A stretch of DNA of 64,000 nt from NIOZ-UU35 sp964344175 (GTDB lineage: Bacteria > Chloroflexota > Anaerolineae > Anaerolineales > UBA11858). Position 1 is the stretch's first letter, and every line of letters begins with the position of its first letter. Under the pieces are notes generated by a model. The model was not told the origin of the DNA, made no database searches, and worked only from the letters and a program-made list of their open reading frames with translations. This document shows, in pieces, positions 35,310-43,987 of this stretch. The DNA lies in the NCBI GenBank assembly GCA_964344175.1, contig CAYFMI010000008.1, forward strand, positions 1 to 64,000, read 5' to 3'. A program made the position numbers and the translations under genes.

Positions 35310-36287
35310 GTGAACCAGCCCCCCCCTTCCTTCCACATTGCCCACATCCCCATCCACGGCGACGCGCTGCTCTCGCCGATGGATGGCTACTCCGACTGGC
35401 CCTTCCGCTCGTTGTGCCGCGATCTCGGCTCGGCCATCAGCTATACCGAATTCGTCAAAGCCGAGGATGTGCTCCAGCGGCCTGACTACCTCAGCGACAA
35501 GCTGCGCTTCACGGAGGGTGAACGCCCGCTAGCCATTCAACTCTATGGGGATGATGCCCGCACGATGCAGGAAGCCGCCCTGCGCCTGCAAGATTTTGGG
35601 CCGGATTTTATCGACATTAACATGGGCTGCCCGGCCAAGACCATTGCCAAGCGCGGCGCAGGCGCGGGGCTGATGCGGACTCCGGTGAAGGTGGCGCGCA
35701 TTGTGAGGGCTTTATCTGCTACCCTGGAGATTCCCATTACCGTCAAAATCCGCCTGGGCTGGGATGACGACTGTCTGACCTACCCGCTGATTGCCCGCAT
35801 TGCCGAGGCCGAAGGCGCTGCCGCAATTGCCATACACGGACGCACCAAAGTGCAAGGCTATGGCGGCCAGGCCAACTGGGATGCGATTGCCGAAGTCGTT
35901 CAGACTGTCAATATCCCGGTCATCGGCAATGGCGATATCCAAACCGCTGCCGACATTACTGGCATGAAAACCCACACCGGCTGCGCGGCGGTAATGATTG
36001 GCCGAGCCGCCATCAACAACCCCTGGATTTTCGCCCGTCTCGATCGAGGCCAGATCAGCCCTGAGCGAGTCCGCCACACCCTGCTCGATCACCTGCAGCG
36101 CAGCCTGGAATTTTACGGAAGCGAACGCGGGCTGGTACTCTTCCGCAAATATGCTGCTCGCTATCTCTCTCCCTACCGGCTTCCCCAAAGAATCCGCAAA
36201 AAGTTGTTGACCCGCGCACGGGCCGATGAATTCGTGGCGCTGCTGGATGAAATTTACGGCGACCACACATGGCTGCCCGACCGCTGA
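35310..36287 (+). CDS. dus: tRNA-dihydrouridine synthase
   Basis: 325 aa flavoenzyme that reduces uridine in the tRNA D-loop. SPMDGYSDWPFRSLCRDLG at the N terminus, DINMGCPAKTIAKRGAGAGLM (catalytic Cys in GCP), then KIRLGWDD, IHGRT and NGDI motifs, all Dus family. Start is GTG 35310. Normal family length. Confidence 0.93.
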   Translation: MNQPPPSFHIAHIPIHGDALLSPMDGYSDWPFRSLCRDLGSAISYTEFVKAEDVLQRPDYLSDKLRFTEGERPLAIQLYGDDARTMQEAALRLQDFGPDFIDINMGCPAKTIAKRGAGAGLMRTPVKVARIVRALSATLEIPITVKIRLGWDDDCLTYPLIARIAEAEGAAAIAIHGRTKVQGYGGQANWDAIAEVVQTVNIPVIGNGDIQTAADITGMKTHTGCAAVMIGRAAINNPWIFARLDRGQISPERVRHTLLDHLQRSLEFYGSERGLVLFRKYAARYLSPYRLPQRIRKKLLTRARADEFVALLDEIYGDHTWLPDR

Positions 36288-36328
36288 GGAAATACCGCCC
36301 CCTCTCCTATCCCCCCTTTCATCTTTAA

Positions 36329-36337
36329 TGCTATAAT
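36329..36337 (+). promoter_or_regulatory. extended -10 before DsbA-like gene
   Basis: TGCTATAAT with the ATG only 10 nt after its end, so the transcript would be leaderless or nearly so. Confidence 0.6.
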
Positions 36338-36347
36338 CCCCGCCATT

Positions 36348-37154
36348 ATGAGTACCGAAGAAACCCTGCCCCCAACTCCTGAAGAAGAAATGACCGAGGC
36401 ATCCCTCGAAGAAACTTCGCCCGAAGCGCCGGTGGAAGAAGAGCCAGCCGCGCCCGATGATGAAAACACCCTGCAATTTAAACGCTCGCATGTATACGCC
36501 GCGTTGCTGCCGCTGGCTTTTGTAGTCGGGTTGAGTGTGGGGTATCTATTTTGGGGGCGCACCCCGGCGATGACCGCCGCCCCCGAGGCAGCCCCCGCCG
36601 AAGCAGCCGCCCCGCAAGAAGTGCGCCGCTATGATATTCCGGAGGATGACGACCCGGTCTGGGGGCCGGAAGATGCACCGATCACGATTATTGAATTCAG
36701 CGATTACGAGTGCCCTTATTGCCAAAAATGGCACGTGCAGATATGGCCGCAAATTCAAGAAGCCTACCCCGATCAGGTGCGCCTGGTTTATCGCGACTTC
36801 CCCCTCACGAATATCCATCCTAACGCCACACCGGCCGCAGCCGCTGCCAATTGTGCCGGAGAGCAGGGCGCTTACTGGGAATTCAGCGAAAAATTATTTA
36901 ACACTCAGAATCTCAGCGTGGAGGCCTACCTCGACTACGCCGATCAGCTTGGCCTGGATATGGCTGATTTTAGCGAATGCCTGGATAGCGGGCGCCAAAA
37001 TGACGAAGTCATGGCCGACTACGAATATGCCGTCAACCTGGGCGTCAGTTCTACTCCGACCTTCTTTGTCAATGGGATCCCTGTCGTTGGCGCGCAACCT
37101 TTCGAAGTCTTTCAAAATGTAATCGAAGCCGAGTTAGCCGGGGAAATTCCCTAA
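36348..37154 (+). CDS. DsbA-family thiol oxidoreductase, membrane-anchored
   Basis: 268 aa. An acidic cytoplasmic N terminus (~45 aa) and a TM helix (VYAALLPLAFVVGLSVGYLFWG) precede a linker and a thioredoxin-fold DsbA/Scotin-like domain with active site CPYC (EFSDYECPYCQKW, about residue 120) and cis-Pro loop STPTFFVNG. It likely oxidises or isomerises disulfides of exported proteins. A strong terminator follows. Confidence 0.92.
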   Translation: MSTEETLPPTPEEEMTEASLEETSPEAPVEEEPAAPDDENTLQFKRSHVYAALLPLAFVVGLSVGYLFWGRTPAMTAAPEAAPAEAAAPQEVRRYDIPEDDDPVWGPEDAPITIIEFSDYECPYCQKWHVQIWPQIQEAYPDQVRLVYRDFPLTNIHPNATPAAAAANCAGEQGAYWEFSEKLFNTQNLSVEAYLDYADQLGLDMADFSECLDSGRQNDEVMADYEYAVNLGVSSTPTFFVNGIPVVGAQPFEVFQNVIEAELAGEIP

Positions 37155-37179
37155 GCACCATTCTGGGGACGCTTCTTTT

Positions 37180-37213
37180 CACCGCCGTGGAATTGACCGC
37201 GGCGGTGTTTTTT
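37180..37213 (+). terminator. DsbA-like gene terminator
   Basis: CACCGCCGTGG / CCGCGGCGGTG, an 11-bp stem (one wobble), 6-nt loop, then TTTTTT. Confidence 0.9.
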
Positions 37214-37243
37214 CATGCGCTATAATTGGTGCAGGAACAACCC

Positions 37244-38320
37244 ATGCAAAAAGATCCAGTTGCCTACCAACCTTCTCTATTTCCCAGACTTACTGCAAAT
37301 TTTCCAGCAACGCGGTATCAGGGGAGCAAAGCCAAGCTCGTTGATTGGATATGGGAACAGTTCAGGGATTTAGACTTTTCAACCTGCCTGGATGCTTTCG
37401 GTGGCACGGGCGCAGTAGCATACCGCCTGAAACGCGCTGGAAAACAAGTTACCTATAACGATATCCTGCGTTTCAATTACCATTGCGGTCAGGCTCTCAT
37501 CGAGAATAATCATACCGTTTTACAATCTGACGAGATTGATTGGCTTCTTCAAGAACACCCCGAAATAGAATATCCTCGGTTTGTACAAGACACATTTGCA
37601 GACATCTATTTCACCGCTGACGAAAACGCCTGGATCGATCGCACAATCACAAACATCCGCCAGCTCTCTGATCCATACAAGTACTCACTGGCATTCTTTG
37701 CGCTTGCTCAAGCCTGCATTGTCAAACGCCCCTACAATTTATTTCATCGGAAAAATCTCTATCTCCGGTTTGCCGATGTAGAGCGGTCTTTTGGTAACAA
37801 GACCTCTTGGGATAAACCCTTCGAAGAATGGTTCCGCCAATTTATCAGAGAAGCGAATCAGGCTGTTTTCGATACCGGACAACCCCATAGGGCAGTAAAT
37901 CTCGACGTATTGGATATCCCAAATTCGTTTGACCTCGTCTATATTGATACCCCTTATATATCTAAAAGCGGTACTGGTGTTAACTACCGCGATTTCTATC
38001 ACTTTCTTGAAGGGTTAGCCATGTACGATTCATGGGAACATTTGGTCGATCCAAACTCGAAACATCGACGGATGATTAGAGAACCCAGCCGATGGGCAAA
38101 AAAAGATACAATTCATACAGCATTTGATGAAGTTTTTCGTAAATTTAGGAACTCTATCATCGTTGTATCTTATCGCAGTGATGGAATACTCTCTGTTGAA
38201 GAACTCACCGCTATGTTGCGAAAATACAAGACGAAAGTACGCGTAGCACATTACGGCAAATATCAATACGCGCTATCTACCAATTCACGATCAAGAGAAC
38301 TATTACTAATTGGGGATTAA
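37244..38320 (+). CDS. DNA adenine methyltransferase (D12/Dam class)
   Basis: 358 aa. SAM motif LDAFGGTGAVAYRLKRAG preceded by TRYQGSKAKLVDWI; catalytic motif IV is DLVYIDTPY (DPPY variant). D12-class N6-adenine methylases include M.DpnII-type modification enzymes and orphan regulators. No endonuclease gene follows; a MITE and an unrelated gene do. ATG 37244 is chosen; a TATAAT at 37221-37226 lies just upstream. Lower GC and more A/T-rich codons than its neighbours suggest recent acquisition. Confidence 0.88.
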   Translation: MQKDPVAYQPSLFPRLTANFPATRYQGSKAKLVDWIWEQFRDLDFSTCLDAFGGTGAVAYRLKRAGKQVTYNDILRFNYHCGQALIENNHTVLQSDEIDWLLQEHPEIEYPRFVQDTFADIYFTADENAWIDRTITNIRQLSDPYKYSLAFFALAQACIVKRPYNLFHRKNLYLRFADVERSFGNKTSWDKPFEEWFRQFIREANQAVFDTGQPHRAVNLDVLDIPNSFDLVYIDTPYISKSGTGVNYRDFYHFLEGLAMYDSWEHLVDPNSKHRRMIREPSRWAKKDTIHTAFDEVFRKFRNSIIVVSYRSDGILSVEELTAMLRKYKTKVRVAHYGKYQYALSTNSRSRELLLIGD

Positions 38321-38360
38321 TCGATGGACAGGAAAGAAAAATTTCAAGACTTAGAAGAGT

Positions 38361-38470
38361 TAGGACTTACGCAGTTCGTTGAAAATTTACCGAAAATAGG
38401 GGTGTGTGGGGTGCGGAGCACCCCACACACCCCTATTTTCGGACTTTCTTCTCGCAAGTGCGTAACCCCT
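38361..38470. mobile_element. MITE family 1, copy C
   Basis: 110 bp, TAGGACTTACGCAGTTCG to GTGCGTAACCCCT, flanked by perfect 6-bp repeats AAGAGT (38355-38360, 38471-38476). The inner arms CCGAAAATAGGGGTGTGTGG and complement form an almost perfect long hairpin. Best-preserved copy of the family. Confidence 0.85.
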
Positions 38471-38510
38471 AAGAGTATTGGACATGGCGTGAACGCGCTT
38501 CGGGAAAACG

Positions 38511-39908
38511 ATGACCACCTACGGCTTTTCTTCTGAAGGCGAATTCGAAGACACCCTGCGAGACGGGATTACCGCCGCCAAGAACGGCAGCCGCCGATTG
38601 GCAATCCGGCTGCTGGAACGCGCCAACCGCATGAATCCGATGGATGCGCGCCCCTGGCTGTGGCTGACCGAAACAACCGACGACCCTGCTGAAAAGCGTA
38701 ACTACCTCGAAGAAGCCCTTGCCGTTGACCCATACAATATCCTCGCCCGGCGGGGATTAGCGCTGCTCGATGGGAAACTCGACCCCGACGAACTACTGCC
38801 CGTCGGCGAGGGAATTGCCCCGCGCCCGGAACAGGGGGCTGTTAGAGCACAGACCGAAACCACCTTTGCCTGCCCGCAGTGCGGCGGTCAGATAGAATTC
38901 GACCTCCAAACCAATAACGCCCGCTGTACATTCTGTGGTTTCGAACGCCGACCCCACAGCGATACCACTGCCGAGGAGCTTGAACAGGTGCTCGAATTCG
39001 TGCTGCCCACCGAGCGCGGTCATCATTGGGCCGAGGGACAGCACCACCTCCACTGTGATAACTGCGGCGCAGACAGCCTCTGGCCGGTTGGGCAACGCGC
39101 CACCCGCTGCCCCTATTGCGGCTCGAACCAGATGATCGAATCGCAAGAGACGGCCAATTTAGTCGATCCCCATGCCATCGGCATGATGAAAATCGATGAA
39201 CGCGCCGCCTTTGAACATATTAAAACGTGGCTGGGCAAAGGATGGTTCACGCCGGATGATCTAACGGCTTCCGCTAAAAAAATTGCCCTGCGCCCGGCTT
39301 ACTACCCATTTTGGACCTTCGATGGCACTCTCGAAATCCAATGGCGCTGCGAGGTCGCCGAAGGCCACGGAGAGGATGCCAACTGGGTGCAGCGCAGCGG
39401 GGCCGAATACGAGTTATTCGACGATGTGCTTATCAGCGGGAATCAGACTCTTTCGCAAAAATATGTCGATGACGTAGCGCCCTTTTTCCTGAAGGAAATG
39501 GCCGAGTTCCAACCCGACTATCTGGCGGGCTGGCCCGCACTGACTTATGATCGCTCTTTAGCAAAAGCAGCCTTGCTAGCCCGCGAGAAAATTGTGCGCG
39601 CCGTTCGGCGAGAGTTGCATCAACGCGTAATGCCACACCGTCAAAAGCGCAGCCTGACTACTGGCGCGGTGAAGTGGAGCGGGATGACGTTCAAGCATAT
39701 TCTGCTGCCCTTGTGGGTTGGCGTATACCGCTACCGAGGCCGGGAATATCCCGTCATCGTTAACGGTCAAACCGGGAAAATCAGCGGAGAGAAACCGCGC
39801 GACCAAATCAAGGCCATCGCCATTATCCTGAGTGCAATCCTCACGGGAATCGCCCTGTTCGCCTTGCTCTTCATCCTGGCTCTCGAAATGGGATGGGTAG
39901 GTAATTAA
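38511..39908 (+). CDS. zinc-ribbon membrane protein of unknown function
   Basis: 465 aa. An N-terminal TPR-like helical region (residues ~1-90) is followed by two zinc ribbons (CPQC..CTFC; CDNC..CPYC), a conserved-looking middle part (FWTFDGTLEIQWRCEVAEG), and a C-terminal TM helix (AIAIILSAILTGIALFALLF). Such proteins resemble the TFIIB-type zinc-ribbon/TM family common in Chloroflexi; the function is not known. Its predicted start follows the MITE insertion by 40 nt. Confidence 0.78.
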   Translation: MTTYGFSSEGEFEDTLRDGITAAKNGSRRLAIRLLERANRMNPMDARPWLWLTETTDDPAEKRNYLEEALAVDPYNILARRGLALLDGKLDPDELLPVGEGIAPRPEQGAVRAQTETTFACPQCGGQIEFDLQTNNARCTFCGFERRPHSDTTAEELEQVLEFVLPTERGHHWAEGQHHLHCDNCGADSLWPVGQRATRCPYCGSNQMIESQETANLVDPHAIGMMKIDERAAFEHIKTWLGKGWFTPDDLTASAKKIALRPAYYPFWTFDGTLEIQWRCEVAEGHGEDANWVQRSGAEYELFDDVLISGNQTLSQKYVDDVAPFFLKEMAEFQPDYLAGWPALTYDRSLAKAALLAREKIVRAVRRELHQRVMPHRQKRSLTTGAVKWSGMTFKHILLPLWVGVYRYRGREYPVIVNGQTGKISGEKPRDQIKAIAIILSAILTGIALFALLFILALEMGWVGN

Positions 39909-40010
39909 TGGTCAATGGTCAATTGGCAATTCCCCATTAGCAATTAAAACCCCCTCCGGGTATAATCCACCAACTTCTAACTTCTACCATCTAACCTCTG
40001 CCCTCTAACT

Positions 40011-43000
40011 ATGACTCAATCCCTTGATTTTCAATCCATCATCATCAAACTGCAAGATTTCTGGAACGCCAAAGGGTGCCTGATCTGGCAGCCCTACCAC
40101 AACGAAGTGGGCGCAGGGACAATGAACCCGGCCACCACTTTGCGCGTGCTTGGCCCGGAACCCTGGAACGTGGCCTATGTAGAACCCTCCATCCGCCCCG
40201 ATGATGGGCGCTACGGCGAGAACCCCAACCGCTTCTATCAGCACCTTCAATATCAGGTCATTCTCAAACCGGCTCCTGAAAATTCGCAAGATGTCTACCT
40301 TGAATCGCTGATCGCCCTGGGCATTGACCCGGCCCGGCATGATATCCGTTTTGTGGAAGATAACTGGGAATCGCCCGTGACGGGCGCGTGGGGCCTGGGC
40401 TGGGAAGTCTGGCTGGATGGGTTGGAGATCACCCAATTCACCTACTTTCAGCAATCCGGCGGGCAGACGCTTGCCCCCATCTCGCTGGAACTGACCTACG
40501 GCATGGAGCGCATTGCCATGGCCTTGCAGGGCGTGCGCGATTTCCGCGACCTCCGCTGGAATCAGGAACGCACCTACGGCGATGTCTACCTGACCAACGA
40601 GCAAGAATCGAGCAAATATGCCTTTGAACTGGCCAATGTGGAACGGCTACGCCAGCTTTTCGACCTCTACGAAGCCGAGGCGGATGTTTGTCTGGAGCAT
40701 GGGCAAGTGATCCCGGCGCACGACTATATGCTCAAATGCTCACATACCTTCAATATCCTCGACACGCGCGGCGCCATTGGCGTCACCGAGCGGGCCGGTT
40801 TCTTCCGCCGGATGCGCGGCCTCTCGCGCCGGGTCGCAGAAGCCTATGTGGAGCAGCGGCAGCAGTTAGAATTTCCGTGGCTGGAGGGGAGTCAGCGAAT
40901 CAGCGAATCAGCGAATCAACCTGCCGCGGATTCGCTGATTCGTAGAATCGTTAAATCTACTGCCCCACTTCTCATCGAGATCGGCACCGAAGAAATCCCC
41001 CACACCGACCTCGAAAATGCTATGAGCCAGTTGCGCCAGAACGTGCCCGCCATGCTGGCAGATTTGCGTCTGGAACACGGAGAAATTCAAGTCATGGCTA
41101 CGCCCCGTCGCATTGTTGTGTATGTCGAGGCATTGGCCGCAGCACAAAGCGACCTGGAAGAGCTGGTCAAAGGGCCGCCTGCCGCCCGCGCTTTCGATGC
41201 TGACGGGAAAGCGACCAAAGCGGCGGAAGGCTTCGCCCGCTCGAAGGGCATTGAGGTCAGCGATTTGGACGTAAAAGAAATTGATGGCGGCGAATACGTG
41301 GCTGCCGTGGTGCGGCAAAAAGGCCGCCCCGCCGCCGAAGTGCTGCTCGCAGCATTGCCCAAACTAATCGCTGATATCCGCATCATCAAAACCATGCGCT
41401 GGAACGCCACCAATGCAGCCTTCTCGCGGCCCATTCGCTGGCTGCTGGCCCTGCACGGTGAGAACGTCATCCCCTTTGAATACGCCGGGCTAACCGCCGC
41501 CAATAGCACCCGCGGCCTGCGTTTTAGCAATGCCGAAAACTTGCCTGTTAAAAACGCCGCCGCTTACTTTGAAACCATCGCCGCCCAGGGCATATTGCTC
41601 GATCCCGAAGAACGCAAGGCCAGCATCGAGAGGCAGATTCACGCCCTGGCCGAAAAAGCAGGCGGTCAGATCCCCAATGACCCCGGCCTGCTGCTCGAAG
41701 TCACCCATCTGGTCGAGGCCCCAACAGCCCTGCTGGGCGAGTTCAACCCCCGCCATCTCGAACTGCCCCGCGAGGCGCTCATCTCGGTGATGAAAAAGCA
41801 CCAGCGCTATTTCCCCATCCAACGTTCCTTCTCTCCCGATGGGAGAGGGGCCGGGGGTGAGGGACTCCTGCCCTACTTTATCACCGTTGCCAACAAGCCT
41901 ACCGGTGATTATCCCGAAGTGGTGCGCGGCAATGAAGACGTCATCCGGGCGCGCTTTACCGATGCGGCTTATTTCGTGCGCGAGGATATGAAGAAAAAGC
42001 TGGCCGATTTCATCCCCGCCCTGGAGAGATTAACCTTTCAGACCGAACTCGGCTCGATGGGCGATAAGGCGCAGCGCATTGAAACCCTGGTGGGCGCGCT
42101 GGCCCCCATGTTGAATCTAACCCCCGCAGAGACCGCCGCCGCCGGGCGCGCCGCCCAACTCTGCAAAGCCGATCTGGCTACCCAAATGGTCGTCGAGATG
42201 ACCTCCCTGCAAGGCATAATGGGCCGCGACTACGCCCTGCACTCCGGCGAACCTGAAGATGTGGCCCTTGCCATCTTTGAGCATTACCTGCCGCGCTCGG
42301 CAGACGACATTGCCCCAAAGACAAAGCCCGGCCTGGCGGTCGGGCTGGCCGACCGGCTGGACTCGCTGGCCGGGTTGTTTGCCGCCGGGCTGGCCCCCTC
42401 GGGCAATAAAGACCCCTTCGCCCTGCGCCGCGCCGCGCTGGGGTTGGTGAGTAATCTTATCGAGTGGCATCAGCCCCTCGACCTGCAATCTGCCCTGAGC
42501 CTGGCGGCGGATACCCTGCCTATTGCGGCCTCTGCTGCTTCACAGAAAGAGTGCCTTACTTTCGTGGTCGAACGTCTGCGCCATATTTTCCTCGAACAGG
42601 GCTATGCCCATGATGTCGTCGATGCCATTGTCAGCGCCCAGGGGCACAACCCGGCCCGGGCCGCTCAAGCGGTGAAGGAACTCAACGACTGGGTGGGGCG
42701 CGACGATTGGGCCACGATTTTACCGGCCTATTCAAGATGCGTCCGAATTACACGCAGTGAGGTTGAAAGTTACAGGTTGCAGGTTAAAAATTTTGCAGAA
42801 ACTGCCGAGCGTGAGCTATGTGCCGCCCTTGAAAAAGCAGAAGCGTCTGCTCGGACTCCCGGCTCTGTGAATGATTTCCTTACCGCGCTGCTTCCCATGA
42901 TCCCGGCGATTGATACATTCTTCGAGGAGGTGCTGGTGATGGCCGAGGACGAAGCCGTGCGCAACAACCGCCTGGCGCTGTTGCAGCGCATTGCCGGGTT

Positions 43001-43043
43001 GGCTGAGGGCGTGGCGGATATGAGCAGGCTGGAAGGGTTTTAG
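40011..43043 (+). CDS. glyQS: glycyl-tRNA synthetase, fused alpha-beta chain
   Basis: 1010 aa. The alpha subunit (residues ~1-295, FQSIIIKLQDFWNAKGCLIWQPY, PATTLRVLGPEPWNVAYVEPS) is joined in frame to the beta subunit (from ~LLIEIGTEEIPHTDLENA) with HD-like and anticodon-binding regions. Separate glyQ and glyS are usual; fused forms occur in some phyla. The junction linker (~25 aa) is encoded by a perfect hairpin repeat, and another repeat inserts SPDGRGAGGEG near residue 611. Upstream is TATAAT but no clear SD. Confidence 0.95.
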   Translation: MTQSLDFQSIIIKLQDFWNAKGCLIWQPYHNEVGAGTMNPATTLRVLGPEPWNVAYVEPSIRPDDGRYGENPNRFYQHLQYQVILKPAPENSQDVYLESLIALGIDPARHDIRFVEDNWESPVTGAWGLGWEVWLDGLEITQFTYFQQSGGQTLAPISLELTYGMERIAMALQGVRDFRDLRWNQERTYGDVYLTNEQESSKYAFELANVERLRQLFDLYEAEADVCLEHGQVIPAHDYMLKCSHTFNILDTRGAIGVTERAGFFRRMRGLSRRVAEAYVEQRQQLEFPWLEGSQRISESANQPAADSLIRRIVKSTAPLLIEIGTEEIPHTDLENAMSQLRQNVPAMLADLRLEHGEIQVMATPRRIVVYVEALAAAQSDLEELVKGPPAARAFDADGKATKAAEGFARSKGIEVSDLDVKEIDGGEYVAAVVRQKGRPAAEVLLAALPKLIADIRIIKTMRWNATNAAFSRPIRWLLALHGENVIPFEYAGLTAANSTRGLRFSNAENLPVKNAAAYFETIAAQGILLDPEERKASIERQIHALAEKAGGQIPNDPGLLLEVTHLVEAPTALLGEFNPRHLELPREALISVMKKHQRYFPIQRSFSPDGRGAGGEGLLPYFITVANKPTGDYPEVVRGNEDVIRARFTDAAYFVREDMKKKLADFIPALERLTFQTELGSMGDKAQRIETLVGALAPMLNLTPAETAAAGRAAQLCKADLATQMVVEMTSLQGIMGRDYALHSGEPEDVALAIFEHYLPRSADDIAPKTKPGLAVGLADRLDSLAGLFAAGLAPSGNKDPFALRRAALGLVSNLIEWHQPLDLQSALSLAADTLPIAASAASQKECLTFVVERLRHIFLEQGYAHDVVDAIVSAQGHNPARAAQAVKELNDWVGRDDWATILPAYSRCVRITRSEVESYRLQVKNFAETAERELCAALEKAEASARTPGSVNDFLTALLPMIPAIDTFFEEVLVMAEDEAVRNNRLALLQRIAGLAEGVADMSRLEGF
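40904..40942. repeat. hairpin at the glyQ-glyS junction
   Basis: CGAATCAGCGAATC / GATTCGCTGATTCG, a perfect 14-bp inverted repeat with an 11-nt loop, preceded by further AGCGAATC units. It encodes the alpha-beta linker. Confidence 0.8.
41831..41863. repeat. palindromic repeat inside glyQS
   Basis: CTCTCCCGATGGGAGAGG followed by GGCCGGGGGTGAGGG; read in frame as SPDGRGAGGEG. Similar to 45621-45656 on the other strand. Confidence 0.7.
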
Positions 43044-43106
43044 CCCCCCTCAATCCCCCCGCGACGGGGGGAGGCTTACCCCATCCCCGTGGCGGGGAGG
43101 GCGCGG
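43044..43106. repeat. GC-rich repeat after glyQS
   Basis: Two hairpin units (CCCCCCGCGACGGGGGG and CCCCGTGGCGGGG) immediately past the glyQS stop. Same style as the in-gene palindromes. Confidence 0.6.
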
Positions 43107-43179
43107 AAATGTCACCACCTGGGGGATCAACCATAAGAGCAGATTAAGGTGCGACGCACTTCCCAAGTGCATTGCACCT
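43100..43179 (-). pseudogene. avd remnant
   Basis: Matches the 5' part of avd (43888-44008) with a ~45-nt internal deletion. The blocks encode LLLWLIPQVV.FPRP and the upstream GTGCGA..AAGTGCAT..GCACC stretch, at roughly 85-95% identity per block. The rest of the gene is missing. The distal block forms a 16-bp imperfect hairpin (43145-43179). Confidence 0.75.
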
Positions 43180-43297
43180 TTGCCGTCAGCCCCCCGGCTC
43201 GATTGCCGGAACCTACAGCTTGAGTTGTAGCCCCTAAAACGGTCGTAGGGTATCCCCAGCATAGGTATAGGATAATCGAGGGATGACAAGAAAAATA

Positions 43298-43346
43298 CCC
43301 CCTCTGGACGGTCGCCGTAATGGCTACTGGAACAGAGGGGGCTTTT
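43298..43346 (+). terminator. hairpin between glyQS and the TR
   Basis: CCCCCTCTG / CAGAGGGGG (9 bp, 26-nt loop) then CTTTT. It could terminate glyQS transcription before it runs antisense into the DGR. Confidence 0.55.
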
Positions 43347-43489
43347 CTATGTTTGGCCGGAACCATCACCCAGTCATCTCCTATCCGGGGAAGGGGGCTT
43401 TAGGAACGCGACCAGGGATCAGGCCAGCCAGTTTCGCCTCGACGCCTGACCTTGATCAGGACGCACTTCTGGCGGGGAGAGAAAACTGT

Positions 43490-43598
43490 GGAGGGCTACC
43501 ACCCGAAACCCGTTGTTGTTCCAATGATTGTTCGGGTGATTGTTGTTGCGGCGGGAGAGACGAGCGTTGTTAGCGTTGTTGTTCCACGAGCCGCCGCG
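43490..43598 (-). ncRNA. DGR template repeat (TR)
   Basis: 109 bp aligned without gaps to the VR at 45295-45403. The minus-strand reading would be GGSWNNNANNARLSRR then NNNHPNNHWNNNGFRVVAL, i.e. Asn codons (AAC/AAT) at every variable position, the adenine-rich pattern typical of DGR templates. It is transcribed and reverse-transcribed, not translated. It lies 22 nt downstream of avd. Confidence 0.95.
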
Positions 43599-43620
43599 CC
43601 CTCTGGCCTGCACCTTTCGA

Positions 43621-43971
43621 TTAGGGGGTATTCAATTGTTTGATCCAGGCTCCCAATAAACGCCCAACTTCGTTTAATAAGCGGGCGGCATGTTCGTAGC
43701 GCCGGATGGTGAGAACTTCTAAATCGCGCGTCAGGCGCATCCATACCCTGAGTTGGGCTAATTGAATGTCGGCATGTTGCAGATGCTCCAACCGGGCTTG
43801 CCCCTGCGCTTTTCCAGCAGCCACCAGCGAATCCTGAAAATCCAACCCCAGGCGTTGGATGCGCTCACCCAACCCAAAGCGATGGGGGCGCGGGAATTTC
43901 ACCACCTGGGGGATCAACCATAAGAGCAGATCGTACGTGCGGACGTAGAGAGGTGATTCTTCCATTGTCAT
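43621..43971 (-). CDS. avd: Avd-like accessory variability determinant
   Basis: 116 aa, all-helical. Starts MTMEESPLYVRTYDLLLWLIPQVVKFPRPHRFGLGERI, the Avd/23S-IVP-type four-helix bundle pattern, with a basic character and later RLTRDLEVLTIRRYEHAARLLNEVGRLLGAW. Avd forms a pentamer that binds the RT and is needed for mutagenic cDNA synthesis. An in-frame ATG at 44004 would overlap the RT gene; 43971 or 43965 fits the family start better. Confidence 0.9.
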   Translation of the reverse strand: MTMEESPLYVRTYDLLLWLIPQVVKFPRPHRFGLGERIQRLGLDFQDSLVAAGKAQGQARLEHLQHADIQLAQLRVWMRLTRDLEVLTIRRYEHAARLLNEVGRLLGAWIKQLNTP

Positions 43972-43987
43972 TAAAGTGCGAAGCAAT

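Noticed and set aside
38324..38536. ORF after the methylase as a restriction endonuclease start
   Set aside because: Most of it is read through a MITE; in-silico excision gives only a 24-codon ORF.
43419..43613. Minus-strand ORF across the TR as a protein gene
   Set aside because: Its core is the non-coding template of the DGR; Asn-run composition reflects the TR.
43283..43643. Plus-strand ORFs over the TR
   Set aside because: Antisense readings of the TR and flanking repeats.
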